8,737 nucleotides of DNA from an uncultured Eubacterium sp. (lineage in GTDB: Bacteria; Bacillota; Clostridia; Oscillospirales; Acutalibacteraceae), in NCBI GenBank assembly GCA_905233805.1, contig CAJOER010000015.1, forward strand, positions 16,609 through 25,345. Direction: 5' to 3'. The notes beneath the pieces were generated by a model. That model had not been told where the DNA came from, searched no databases, and was given only the letters and a program-made list of their open reading frames with translations. The translations under genes and the position numbers were made by a program. Positions 1 to 6,814 of this stretch are shown piece by piece (the stretch's first letter is position 1; each line of letters opens with the position of its first letter).

Positions 1-474
1 CCGAGCTACTATGAGTCGTGGCAGTATGTTCCGATTCTTATTATGGGAACCTCAATTTCCTGCCACGTAAACTTCCTCGCCTCGGTATATATGGCTGAAA
101 AGAAGAATATTATGGCTATGGTGACCGCATTTGCGGGCGCTGCAACCAACGTTATACTCAATCTTATTCTTATCCCGATTATGGGCGCAAACGGCGCTGC
201 TATCGCTACGGCGGTATCGTTTTTGGTGGCATTTGCGGCAAGGGCACTCGACGCAAGACGTTTTCTTAAAATCAATTACAATACCCCTGTCGTGGTGCTT
301 GAAATTCTTATTCTTGCAACGCAGAGCACGGTTATGCTTGTAATGAAATCGGGAATAGTAATGTATGCGCTTGAGGCGTTACTGCTGCTTGTTATGGTAG
401 CAATAAACTACAAGCAGCTGCTTGAACTTTTCAACCTTGTTGTTGATAAGTTTTTAAAAAAGAAGAAAAGCTGA
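1..474 (+). CDS. Polysaccharide/lipid-linked oligosaccharide flippase, C-terminal part (5' partial)
   Basis: The frame is open from the first base (reading PSYYESWQYVPILIMG...) to TGA at 472-474, so only the last 157 residues are in the window. The piece is almost all hydrophobic helices. It carries the signature of the MOP-superfamily flippases (Wzx/RfbX/MurJ-like): a YYESWQYVP loop, then a G-AATNVILNLILIP-GANGAAIATA segment at residues 46-71 and a lysine-rich cytoplasmic end (FLKKKKS). Members of this family move lipid-linked sugar repeat units across the inner membrane for capsule, exopolysaccharide or teichoic-type polymers. The ATG at 43 is an internal methionine, not the start. A hairpin terminator follows immediately, so the gene is the end of an upstream unit and separate from glgP. 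The family is fairly sure; the substrate cannot be told. Confidence 0.85.
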   Translation, partial: PSYYESWQYVPILIMGTSISCHVNFLASVYMAEKKNIMAMVTAFAGAATNVILNLILIPIMGANGAAIATAVSFLVAFAARALDARRFLKINYNTPVVVLEILILATQSTVMLVMKSGIVMYALEALLLLVMVAINYKQLLELFNLVVDKFLKKKKS

Positions 475-476
475 AA

Positions 477-507
477 AGGAGGCGTATAACTACGCCTCTT
501 AATTTGT
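477..507 (+). terminator. Intrinsic terminator after the flippase gene
   Basis: The arms GAGGCGTA (479-486) and TACGCCTC (491-498) form an 8 bp stem with a TAAC loop. An A-T and a G-T pair extend it to 477-500. The stem starts just after the flippase stop codon and is followed by the moderately T-rich TTAATTTGT. The U-tract is interrupted, so termination may be incomplete. Confidence 0.7.
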
Positions 508-516
508 ATATTATAC

Positions 517-545
517 TTGCAAATTATCCCGTTTTCGTATATAAT
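517..545 (+). promoter_or_regulatory. Sigma-A-type promoter of glgP
   Basis: A -35 element TTGCAA (517-522; 4 of 6 consensus bases) and a perfect -10 TATAAT (540-545) are separated by exactly 17 bp. The predicted start near 552 gives a leader of about 50 nt before the glgP ATG. It sits directly downstream of the flippase terminator, which supports a new transcription unit beginning here. Confidence 0.75.
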
Positions 546-571
546 ATACAAAAAAGATGAATATTATTAAT

Positions 572-587
572 AAAACCAAACGGTTTT
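572..587 (+). promoter_or_regulatory. Nested palindrome in the glgP leader (possible operator or hairpin)
   Basis: AAAACC (572-577) and GGTTTT (582-587) are inverted repeats around AAAC. Inside them AAAC-G-GTTT (578-586) is a second near-perfect palindrome. The site lies between the promoter and the Shine-Dalgarno sequence GGAGG (590-594). The AAAC..GTTT shape resembles sites bound by LacI-family sugar regulators, which often control glycogen and maltodextrin genes, but the match is short and low in complexity. Confidence 0.3.
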
Positions 588-600
588 TTGGAGGAAATAT

Positions 601-3080
601 ATGAAATCAGCACTTACCGTGGCACAAACAAAGAAACTTATTACGGAAAAGCTTTCCCACTTTTTCGGCGTAACCCCCGCCGAGGCAACCGAGGAGCAGT
701 TTTATAAATCCGTAGCTATGATTGTAAGAGACAGGCTCTCCGCTCAGGCGAGCGATTTCAGGCATACTGCCAAGAAACAGGATTCCAAGGAAATATACTA
801 TCTCTGTATGGAATTCCTTATGGGACGCTCTCTTAAAAACAATCTTTATAACTTAGGACTTACAAGCGTATTCGAGGAGGCTCTCGCCTCTATGGATATC
901 AAACTCGACAGGCTTTATTCCCAGGAGCCTGACGCGGGCCTCGGCAACGGCGGTCTCGGAAGACTTGCCGCTTGCTACCTTGACGGCCTTGCAACAAACG
1001 GTTTTCAGTCCATGGGTTATTCAATCCGCTACGAGGCGGGTATATTCAAGCAGAAACTCGTTGACGGCTGGCAGACCGAGCTTCCCGACTTCTGGCTCCC
1101 CGGCGGCGACGTATGGCTCGTACCGCGTGAGGAAAGAGCGGTTGAGGTAAAATTTGAAGGACATATAGAGGACAGCTGGGACGGGGAATACCACCACGTA
1201 AACCACGTTGACGCTAACTCGGTTATCGCTATTCCTTACGATATGTACGTATCGGGTAAGGGCAGGGGCGTGTCCCGTCTCAGACTCTGGGCGTCGAAGA
1301 AGCCCGAGCTTGATATGGCGCTGTTTAATCAGGGTTCATATATCAAAGCTATGGAGCAGAGCGCTATGGCTGAGGCAATTTCAAAAATCCTTTACCCTGC
1401 GGATAATTCACCCGAGGGAAAGAGCCTCAGGCTCCGTCAGCAGTACTTCCTTGTTTCCGCTTCAATTCAAGATATAATTCAGCGTCATCTCAACCGTTAC
1501 GGAACGCTTGACAGCCTTCCCGAGAAGATAGCAATTCATATTAACGATACCCACCCGACTATGGCTATCCCCGAGCTTATGAGAATTATGCTCGACGAGT
1601 GCGGCTACGGTTGGGACGAGGCGTGGTCAATCGTTACAAGAACCATCGCCTATACAAACCATACGGTTATGAAAGAGGCGCTCGAGTGCTGGAGCGAGGA
1701 GCTTTACTCCCGTCTTCTTCCCCGTATCTATCAGATTACAAAGGAAATTGACAACCGTTTCAGAGCCTACGTCTGGTCGCTCACTAACGACGCTGATAAG
1801 GTTGAAAGAATGGCGGTTGTATCGGGCGGCGTAGTCCGTATGGCGAACCTCTGCGTAGCGGGCTCTCACAGTGTAAACGGCGTTTCCGCCCTTCATAGCG
1901 AAATCCTTAAAGATACCGTATTCCACGATTTTTATACCCTCACTCCCGAGAAGTTTACAAACGTAACGAACGGTATCGCGTTCAGGCGCTGGATTTGTCA
2001 GGCTAACCCCGAACTCACGGCGTATATTACCGAACTTATCGGCGACGGCTTTATTACAAAGTCCGACGAGCTTTTAAAACTCCGTGAATATAAAAACGAC
2101 AAGGCGGTTCTTAAAAAGCTTGCCGAAATCAAGCACGACAATAAGGTGCGCTTTGCAAAATACTTAATGAAAAAGCAGGGCGTTGAGATTAATCCCGATT
2201 CAATCTTCGACGTTCAGGTAAAGCGCCTTCACGAGTATAAAAGGCAGCAGCTCAATATTCTCAACATTATTGCGGAATATCAGATGCTCAAAGCTGATCC
2301 GAATGCCGAATATTATCCGAAGACCTATATCTTCGCCTCAAAGGCGGCACCCGGATACTTTATGGCTAAAAAGCTTATTGAACTTATCGACGCGCTTTCA
2401 AAGGTTATCAATAACGACGAGGACGTAAAAGATAAACTCAAGGTCGTATTCGTTGAGGATTATAACGTATCCGTTGCTGAAATGCTTATGCCCGCCGCCG
2501 ATATTTCGGAGCAGATTTCCCTTGCGGGAACCGAGGCATCGGGTACGGGTAATATGAAGCTTATGCTCAACGGCGCGGTAACCCTCGGCACAATGGACGG
2601 CGCTAACGTAGAGATATTTGACGCCGTCGGCGATGAGAATATTTATATCTTCGGTATGAAAACTCCCGAGGTTGTATCCCTTCAGAACAGCGGCTACAAT
2701 CCTATGGAATACTATAATAATAACGAAACGCTCAGAAACGCTATCGAGTTTATCCGTCAGGGAATTAACGGTAAGCGTTTTGACGAGGTTGTTTCTACTC
2801 TCACTAACGTTGACCAGTATATGGCGCTTGCGGACTTTGCGGATTACAGACTTACTCAGCAGAAAATCTCAAAGGCGTACGCCGATATTGAGGCGTTTAC
2901 AAAAGCGCAGACCGCTCGATTATGGACTATGCAAATAACATCTGGCACACGAAGCCCGTTGATTTTACCGCCCACGAGCATAAGACTGCAAAGAAGAGCG
3001 CGCCTATGGGCTCCAAGGCTGAGAAAAAGGCCGAAAAGAAAGCCGAAAAAGCTAAGAAAAAGACGGCTAAAAAGAAATAA
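601..3080 (+). CDS. glgP: Glycogen/maltodextrin phosphorylase, with a one-base frameshift near the C-terminus
   Basis: GT35 alpha-glucan phosphorylase: releases glucose-1-phosphate from the non-reducing ends of glycogen or maltodextrin in the cytoplasm, using PLP. The start ATG has GGAGG (590-594) six bases upstream. Family motifs appear in order: YLCMEFLMGRSL (67-78), EPDAGLGNGGLGRLAAC (109-125), HINDTHPTMAIPEL (313-326), NGIAFRRW (457-464), the VKRLHEYKRQ block (540-549) and the PLP site EASGTGNMKLMLNG with Lys653 (codon 2557-2559). The literal frame keeps family sequence to Gln770 (CAG 2908-2910), then becomes an arginine-rich nonsense tail to a stop at 3112-3114. Moving back one base at 2910 gives DRSIMDYANNIWHTKPV, the expected phosphorylase end, and a stop at 3078-3080, for about 826 residues. 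A missing base near 2910 is therefore likely. The restored end carries an unusual Lys/Ala-rich tail. The GH13 gene follows in the same direction. Confidence 0.95.
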
Positions 3081-3088
3081 TAACTTAC

Positions 3089-3113
3089 TGCGGGTGAACT
3101 GTGTTCGCCCGTA
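3089..3113 (+). other. Intercistronic stem-loop between glgP and the GH13 gene
   Basis: CGGGTGAAC (3091-3099) pairs with GTTCGCCCG (3103-3111) across a TGT loop: nine pairs including one G-T, extendable by two more. No T-run follows (TAAATATTC), so it is not a typical intrinsic terminator. It could protect the glgP mRNA 3' end or attenuate read-through into the GH13 gene, whose ribosome binding site starts only about 10 bases later. Confidence 0.5.
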
Positions 3114-3134
3114 AATATTCACAGGGTGATTTAT

Positions 3135-4957
3135 TTGACAGTTTTCGATTCGAGAAAAACTGAATATAAGGATAAAATCCGCGCAATCGCAACTGACGAA
3201 AAGGTTAAGCTGCGTATTGTCGTTCCGCGCTCAATGTCATGTCACGGGGCTGAACTTTGTATTACCAAAGAGGGCGAACTGCCCGCATATTACTCAATGT
3301 TCTGGGCAGGTATGTGCGGGGACGACCACGAGTACTGGGAACTTCATTTTTCGGCTACCACGAGCGGACTTTATTTCTACCACTTTGAGCTTGAAACTGA
3401 CTGGGGCAAGAGTTTTATAAGAAACGTCGGCCACGGTATCGGCGACTTTGCGCCCGACGGAGCCGACTTTCAGCAGACGGTTTACGATGGTGAATTCACT
3501 ACTCCCGACTGGCTCAAAGGCGGAATTATTTATCAGATTTTCCCTGACAGGTTCTACTCCCTCGGCGGCAAAAAGAACGCGAGGAACCGTACTGGAAAGA
3601 GGAGCAGATGAACGGCGAGTGGAATAACGATTATTTCTGCGGCGACCTTAAAGGCATTGAGCAAAAGCTGCCCTATCTGTCCTCGCTTTCTGTAAACTGC
3701 ATATATTTAAACCCGATATTTGAAGCGAATTCAAACCACCGCTACGATACTGCGGACTATGAAAAAATCGACCCGCTGCTCGGAACGTATGAGGATTTTA
3801 AGTCCCTTTGTTCAAGCGCTGAACAGTATGGAATTAAAATAATTCTCGACGGCGTTTTCAGTCATACCGGCGTTGATTCAAAATACTTTAACAAGTACGG
3901 CAACTACGATTCAGTCGGCGCGTATAACAGCAAGGAAAGCCCGTATTTCGACTGGTATAAGTTCACCGATTATCCCGACGAGTATAAATCCTGGTGGGGA
4001 ATAAAACTCCTGCCAGAGCTAATTGAGGAAAATGAGAATTACAGAAATTATATCTGCGCCGAAAACGGCATTTTAAGAAAGTGGCTCAAAGCGGGCGCCT
4101 CGGGCTGGCGGCTTGACGTAGCCGACGAGCTTCCCGACGTATTCCTCGACGACGTTAGAGAAGCAGTTAAAGCCGAAAACGGGGACGCGCTAATTATCGG
4201 CGAAGTCTGGGAGGACGCGACTAATAAAACCGCCTACGGCGAAAGACGGCGCTACCTGCTCGGCAGGCAGCTCGACTCGGTTATGAACTATCCGTTTTGC
4301 GACGCGGTGCTGAATTTCGTGCGTTTTCAGAATGCCGACGCCTTCTTTGACGGGGTTATGAGTATTATTGAGCATTATCCGCCGCAGGTATTAAACGTCC
4401 TTATGAACCATATCGGAACCCACGATACCGAAAGGGCAATTACCCGCCTTGCAGGCCCTGACTCCGAGGGCTACGGACGGCAGTGGCAGCACGAGCACAA
4501 CAAGCTTTCCGACTACGACTATCTTAAAGGCGTATCAATGCTTAAACTTGCGTCGCTTATTCAGTTTACTCTTCCCGGCGTTCCGTCAATCTATTACGGC
4601 GACGAGGTCGGTATGCAGGGTATGAAGGACCCGTTCAACCGCGCGTGTATGGAATGGGAAAAACAGAACCGCGAGCTTCTTAAATGGTATAAGCGCCTCG
4701 GTGAAATAAGACGGGGAACGGACGTATTCAGGGACGGCGGCTTTGTTCCGTTTTTCTGTTATCATAAAACTATCGCCTTCAAGCGCTTTAACGATAAAAG
4801 CGAGGTTATCGTCGCGGTAAATCTTGACGAGGAAATGGTAACCGTACCGCTTGGGGACGAGTGGGAGAACTCATATACCCTCCTCGGAAACACCCCCGTA
4901 AATAAAACGCTATATTTAGAGCCCTACCGCTATTCGCTTATAGTAAGAGAAAAATAA
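3135..4957 (+). CDS. GH13 alpha-amylase-family glycoside hydrolase (neopullulanase/cyclomaltodextrinase-like), split by a frameshift
   Basis: Hydrolyses alpha-glucosidic bonds in starch, glycogen or maltodextrin. No signal peptide is seen, so it is probably cytoplasmic and works with GlgP. An N-terminal beta-sandwich-like domain of ~120 residues precedes the barrel, which opens with GGIIYQIFPDRFYS. The literal frame stops at 3609-3611, but the overlapping frame (open to 4957) supplies EEPYWKEEQMNGEWNNDYFCGDL, a direct continuation. The shift lies at the A-run 3570-3574; one more A restores about 607 residues. Counting from Met3608, the GH13 regions are DGVFSH (81-86), GWRLDVADE with nucleophile Asp170 (4115-4117), EVWE with acid/base Glu199, and NHIGTHD with Asp273, so the catalytic triad is intact. 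I prefer TTG 3135 because AGGGTGAT (3123-3130) is its Shine-Dalgarno; GTG 3126 has none. Neopullulanase-like specificity is a guess from length and the N-domain. Confidence 0.88.
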
Positions 4958-4958
4958 T

Positions 4959-5007
4959 AAAGCCTTCCCCTTGAGGGGAAGGGGGACCGCTTGCGGTGGA
5001 TGAGGTG
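4959..5007 (+). repeat. Left arm of the DUF559 cassette (two tandem hairpins)
   Basis: AAAGCC is followed by hairpin 1, CCTTCCCC (4963-4970), loop TTGA, GGGGAAGG (4975-4982). Then comes hairpin 2, ACCG-CTTG-CGGT (4986-4997), and the inner end ATGAGGTG (5000-5007). The inner end doubles as the Shine-Dalgarno sequence of the nuclease gene. Read on the - strand, hairpin 1 is followed by CTTTATTATTTTT, so it could also stop transcription coming from the right. Confidence 0.8.
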
Positions 5008-5010
5008 TAA

Positions 5011-5355
5011 ATGAATAAAACAAATAATCCTAAACTGAAACACAACGCCCAAGAGTTAAGAAAAGACATGACCAAAGAAGAACGACACCTTTGGTATGAC
5101 TTTTTAAAAGACCTTCCCGTAACGGTCAACCGTCAAAAAGTAATCGGAAACTATATTGTAGATTTCTATTGTGCAGCTGCAAAAATTATTATTGAACTTG
5201 ACGGTTCACAACATTATGAAAAACAAGGTTTAAAATATGATAGTAAAAGAGATTCCTATTTATCCGATTTAGGAATTGCCGTATTGCGTTATTCAAATGA
5301 AGATGTTAATAAAAACTATGACGGAGTATGTGAGGATATATTAAAACATCTATAA
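5011..5355 (+). CDS. DUF559 endonuclease-domain protein (Vsr-like, PD-(D/E)XK fold)
   Basis: A 114-residue protein made of essentially one DUF559 domain, a family related to very-short-patch-repair and other PD-(D/E)XK nucleases. Visible family features are LRKDMTKEERHLWYDFL (16-32), an RQKVIGNYIVDFYC strand pair with Asp51, IIELDGSQH with Glu62, Asp64 and His68, and the final KRDSYLSDLGIAVLRYSNEDV (79-99). All expected acidic metal-site residues are present, so it may be active. The ATG is preceded by GAGGTG (5002-5007), which is the inner end of the left repeat arm. It stands alone between the arms, and its stop is followed within ten bases by the right arm. Its codons are more AT-rich than upstream genes. 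The domain call is firm; the biological role (repair, mobility, defence) is unknown. Confidence 0.88.
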   Translation: MNKTNNPKLKHNAQELRKDMTKEERHLWYDFLKDLPVTVNRQKVIGNYIVDFYCAAAKIIIELDGSQHYEKQGLKYDSKRDSYLSDLGIAVLRYSNEDVNKNYDGVCEDILKHL

Positions 5356-5361
5356 GTGTTC

Positions 5362-5415
5362 CACCTCATTCGTCTTGCCTTTGGCAATCCACCTTCCCCT
5401 CAAGGGGAAGGCTTT
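5362..5415 (-). repeat. Right arm of the DUF559 cassette (inverted copy)
   Basis: This is the reverse complement of the left arm's plan: CACCTCAT (5362-5369), hairpin 2 as TTGCC-TTT-GGCAA (5375-5387), then hairpin 1 CCTTCCCC-TCAA-GGGGAAGG (5392-5411) and GGCTTT. Hairpin 1 and the ATGAGGTG end are identical to the left arm. Hairpin 2 differs in sequence but still pairs. Confidence 0.8.
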
Positions 5416-5418
5416 TTT
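5392..5418 (+). terminator. Intrinsic terminator formed by the right repeat arm
   Basis: An 8 bp GC-rich stem CCTTCCCC (5392-5399)/GGGGAAGG (5404-5411) with a TCAA tetraloop is followed by C and six T residues (5413-5418). It is a textbook terminator for transcription from the nuclease gene or the upstream glgP-GH13 unit. Confidence 0.85.
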
Positions 5419-5447
5419 AATTATTTTTGAAAAATGATAAAAAATTA

Positions 5448-5478
5448 TTGACAAACGATAATTTTAGTGGTATATATT
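5448..5478 (+). promoter_or_regulatory. Sigma-A-type promoter of the 5500-7380 operon
   Basis: A perfect -35 TTGACA (5448-5453) lies 17 bp from TATATA (5471-5476); an overlapping TATATT (5473-5478) is a closer hexamer match at 19 bp. It follows the cassette terminator at once and lies about 25 bases before the ATG at 5500, leaving a short leader. Confidence 0.75.
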
Positions 5479-5499
5479 ACCTGAAAAGGAGCTGATGCA

Positions 5500-6111
5500 A
5501 TGAAAAAAGGACTTAAAATCTTTTTGATAATTATTGCTTGCCTTTTTACTTGTTCAATCATTCTGAATTATACGGTTTTTGATGTTACCTATTACGGCAA
5601 AAGAGGAGCGGACAAATTCTATAATATGTTTGCTACTTATAGCGGGGATTTGGAAAAAACGTATGAAGGGATGATAAACGAGCTCGGAGAGTGCGATAGT
5701 TATAATTTTAATGTGCGCAGAAAAATTGAGCTGATATTTGAGTCGGAAGCTATGACGCTTGTCGGAAATTACAGCGCCGAAAAATATCAAAAGCAAAAAG
5801 AGTATATTATGACTCATTATCAATTTGCAACAAAATATGATACGTTCTTTAAATATGAGCTTGATGAAAAAAGTGCATTTGAATTTGATATTAACAACTG
5901 GCATTTTTATATTTTAAATGATAATACAGATAATAACTGCGACTACTTCGTTCCTGAAATATTCAGAATGGTTGGTTTTAATGATAAGGATTACAAAATA
6001 GCTTTTATGACTTTTTGCAACAGCGACCAGGACAGCTTCGGTGAAAACAATGACGAAAAGGATTTACAGAGCTTTGTAAATCATTATTATAAATATAATT
6101 TTAGGAAATAG
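5500..6111 (+). CDS. Unrecognised membrane-anchored protein, 203 aa
   Basis: I do not recognise this family. The start is supported by AAGGAG (5486-5491) eight bases upstream. Residues 1-4 are basic (MKKG), followed by one long hydrophobic stretch (5-24), so the protein is probably anchored by an N-terminal helix with a soluble domain outside the membrane. An IIAC at 11-14 looks a little like a lipobox, but the hydrophobic run continues past it, so an uncleaved anchor is more likely. The rest is polar, rich in Asp, Asn, Lys and aromatic residues, with no catalytic motif I can name. It is the first gene of an operon: the DUF2975 gene starts 11 bases after its stop, and the Shine-Dalgarno of that gene begins on the last base of the stop codon. 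Base composition is more AT-rich than glgP. It may be a substrate or partner of the downstream membrane proteins; that is only inference. Confidence 0.75.
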   Translation: MKKGLKIFLIIIACLFTCSIILNYTVFDVTYYGKRGADKFYNMFATYSGDLEKTYEGMINELGECDSYNFNVRRKIELIFESEAMTLVGNYSAEKYQKQKEYIMTHYQFATKYDTFFKYELDEKSAFEFDINNWHFYILNDNTDNNCDYFVPEIFRMVGFNDKDYKIAFMTFCNSDQDSFGENNDEKDLQSFVNHYYKYNFRK

Positions 6112-6122
6112 AGGTAAAAAGT

Positions 6123-6599
6123 ATGAAATACAAAGATAAATCAACGGGGCTTACCCATTTTGCCGTAAGGCTCTGCTATATACTGCTTGCCGTTTCGGTA
6201 ATCGCGTTTCCCGTACTAATGAAAGCGCAGGAGGGCGACTGGTACTATTTCGTTATGCTCGCCGTTCACGGTAAATATTTAATATATCCGTTTTATGCGG
6301 TTGTACCCGCGGGGTATATTGCTTTGATTTGCCTTGATAAAATTCTCGGCAATATTAAAAAGGATATAGTTTTTGATAATAATAACGTTAAGCTTTTAAA
6401 TCTAATAACCGTATGCTGCCTTTACGCCGCCGCGGTGGGAATAGTTTCATTTGTTATTATTGCATTGAATTATAAATCAATAGAAACGCTGATTCTTCTC
6501 GCTTTCGGCGAGGCGTTTATGGCGCTCGTTGTAAGGACGGTAAGAAACGTATTTAAAAAGGCGATAGAAATTAAAGAAGAAAACGATTTGGTGGTGTAA
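6123..6599 (+). CDS. DUF2975 (YoaS-like) four-helix membrane protein
   Basis: A 158-residue integral membrane protein with four predicted helices at about 13-33, 53-73, 93-115 and 120-142. The central motif DIVFDNNNVKLLN (81-93) and the end KEENDLVV are typical of DUF2975 proteins such as Bacillus YoaS. The family has no established biochemical role. The strongest support is context: in many Firmicutes DUF2975 genes sit directly before a small Cro/CI regulator of the YozG type, as here, where only two bases separate the genes. The start ATG has GAGGT (6111-6115) at seven bases. A functional link, with the membrane protein controlling or sensing for the regulator, is plausible but unproven. 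Confidence 0.8.
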   Translation: MKYKDKSTGLTHFAVRLCYILLAVSVIAFPVLMKAQEGDWYYFVMLAVHGKYLIYPFYAVVPAGYIALICLDKILGNIKKDIVFDNNNVKLLNLITVCCLYAAAVGIVSFVIIALNYKSIETLILLAFGEAFMALVVRTVRNVFKKAIEIKEENDLVV

Positions 6600-6601
6600 T
6601 T

Positions 6602-6802
6602 ATGATTATTGTAAATCTTGACGTTATGCTTGCCAAAAGGAAGATGAGCTCCTTAGAGCTTGCTAACAGAATAGGAATAACCCAGGCGAACCTTTCAATA
6701 CTGAAAACGGGAAAGGCGAAGGCAATACGCTTTTCAACCCTTGATGCAATATGCAAGGAACTTGACTGCCAGCCCGCGGACATTCTTGAATTCGTAGAGT
6801 AA
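6602..6802 (+). CDS. YozG-like Cro/CI-family helix-turn-helix regulator, 66 aa
   Basis: A minimal single-domain XRE-type DNA-binding protein. It opens with the MIIVNLDVMLAKRKMS strand-helix, then helix 2 SLELANRIGI (17-26), the recognition helix TQANLSILKTGKAKAIRF (27-44) and the closing LDAICKELDCQPADILEF (47-64), characteristic of the YozG group. There is no ligand or dimerisation domain. Its start lies two bases after the DUF2975 stop, with GGTGGTG (6590-6596) inside the end of that gene as ribosome binding site, so translation is probably coupled. It likely controls its own operon or, with YoaS-like partners, an envelope response. The target site is not identifiable; the promoter at 5448-5478 is a candidate. 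Confidence 0.9.
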   Translation: MIIVNLDVMLAKRKMSSLELANRIGITQANLSILKTGKAKAIRFSTLDAICKELDCQPADILEFVE

Positions 6803-6814
6803 AGGAGAATAATT

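Larger units (their letters stand above)
4959..5415 (+). mobile_element. Putative inverted-repeat cassette carrying a DUF559 nuclease
   Basis: Two long inverted arms (4959-5007 and 5362-5415) enclose one small nuclease gene and little else. Both arms run from outside in: AAAGCC, a CCTTCCCC/GGGGAAGG hairpin, a second hairpin, then ATGAGGTG. The left edge starts just after the GH13 stop codon and the right edge is followed by a new promoter, so the cassette fits neatly between genes without breaking one. The gene inside is visibly more AT-rich than glgP and the GH13 gene. I see no clear target-site duplication and no transposase. That it moves as a unit is inference from the symmetric ends and the nuclease. 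Confidence 0.5.

Noticed and set aside
1627..1926. - strand open frame inside glgP, and other reverse frames at 9-275, 1021-1206 and 2856-3122
   Set aside because: All lie antisense to genes with clear family sequence, have no ribosome binding sites that I can see, and show no domain character.
3608..4957. The ATG at 3608 as the start of a free-standing 449-residue amylase
   Set aside because: It lacks the first beta-strand of the barrel (IIYQIFPDRFY), which lies just upstream in the other frame, and the upstream frame reads EEPYWKEEQ directly into this Met. It has no proper ribosome binding site.
4959..5418. CRISPR array or two independent terminators
   Set aside because: The repeats are two inverted copies around one gene, not regularly spaced direct repeats. 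The shared ATGAGGTG inner end and second hairpin show more than two coincidental terminators.
4945..5430. Target-site duplication flanking the DUF559 cassette
   Set aside because: Both flanks are A/T-rich (AATAAT on the left, TTAATTATT on the right), but no convincing direct repeat can be aligned at the two edges.
5527..5541. Lipoprotein signal (IIAC lipobox) in the 203-residue protein
   Set aside because: The hydrophobic segment before the Cys is short and continues well past it, which fits an uncleaved membrane anchor better than a lipobox.
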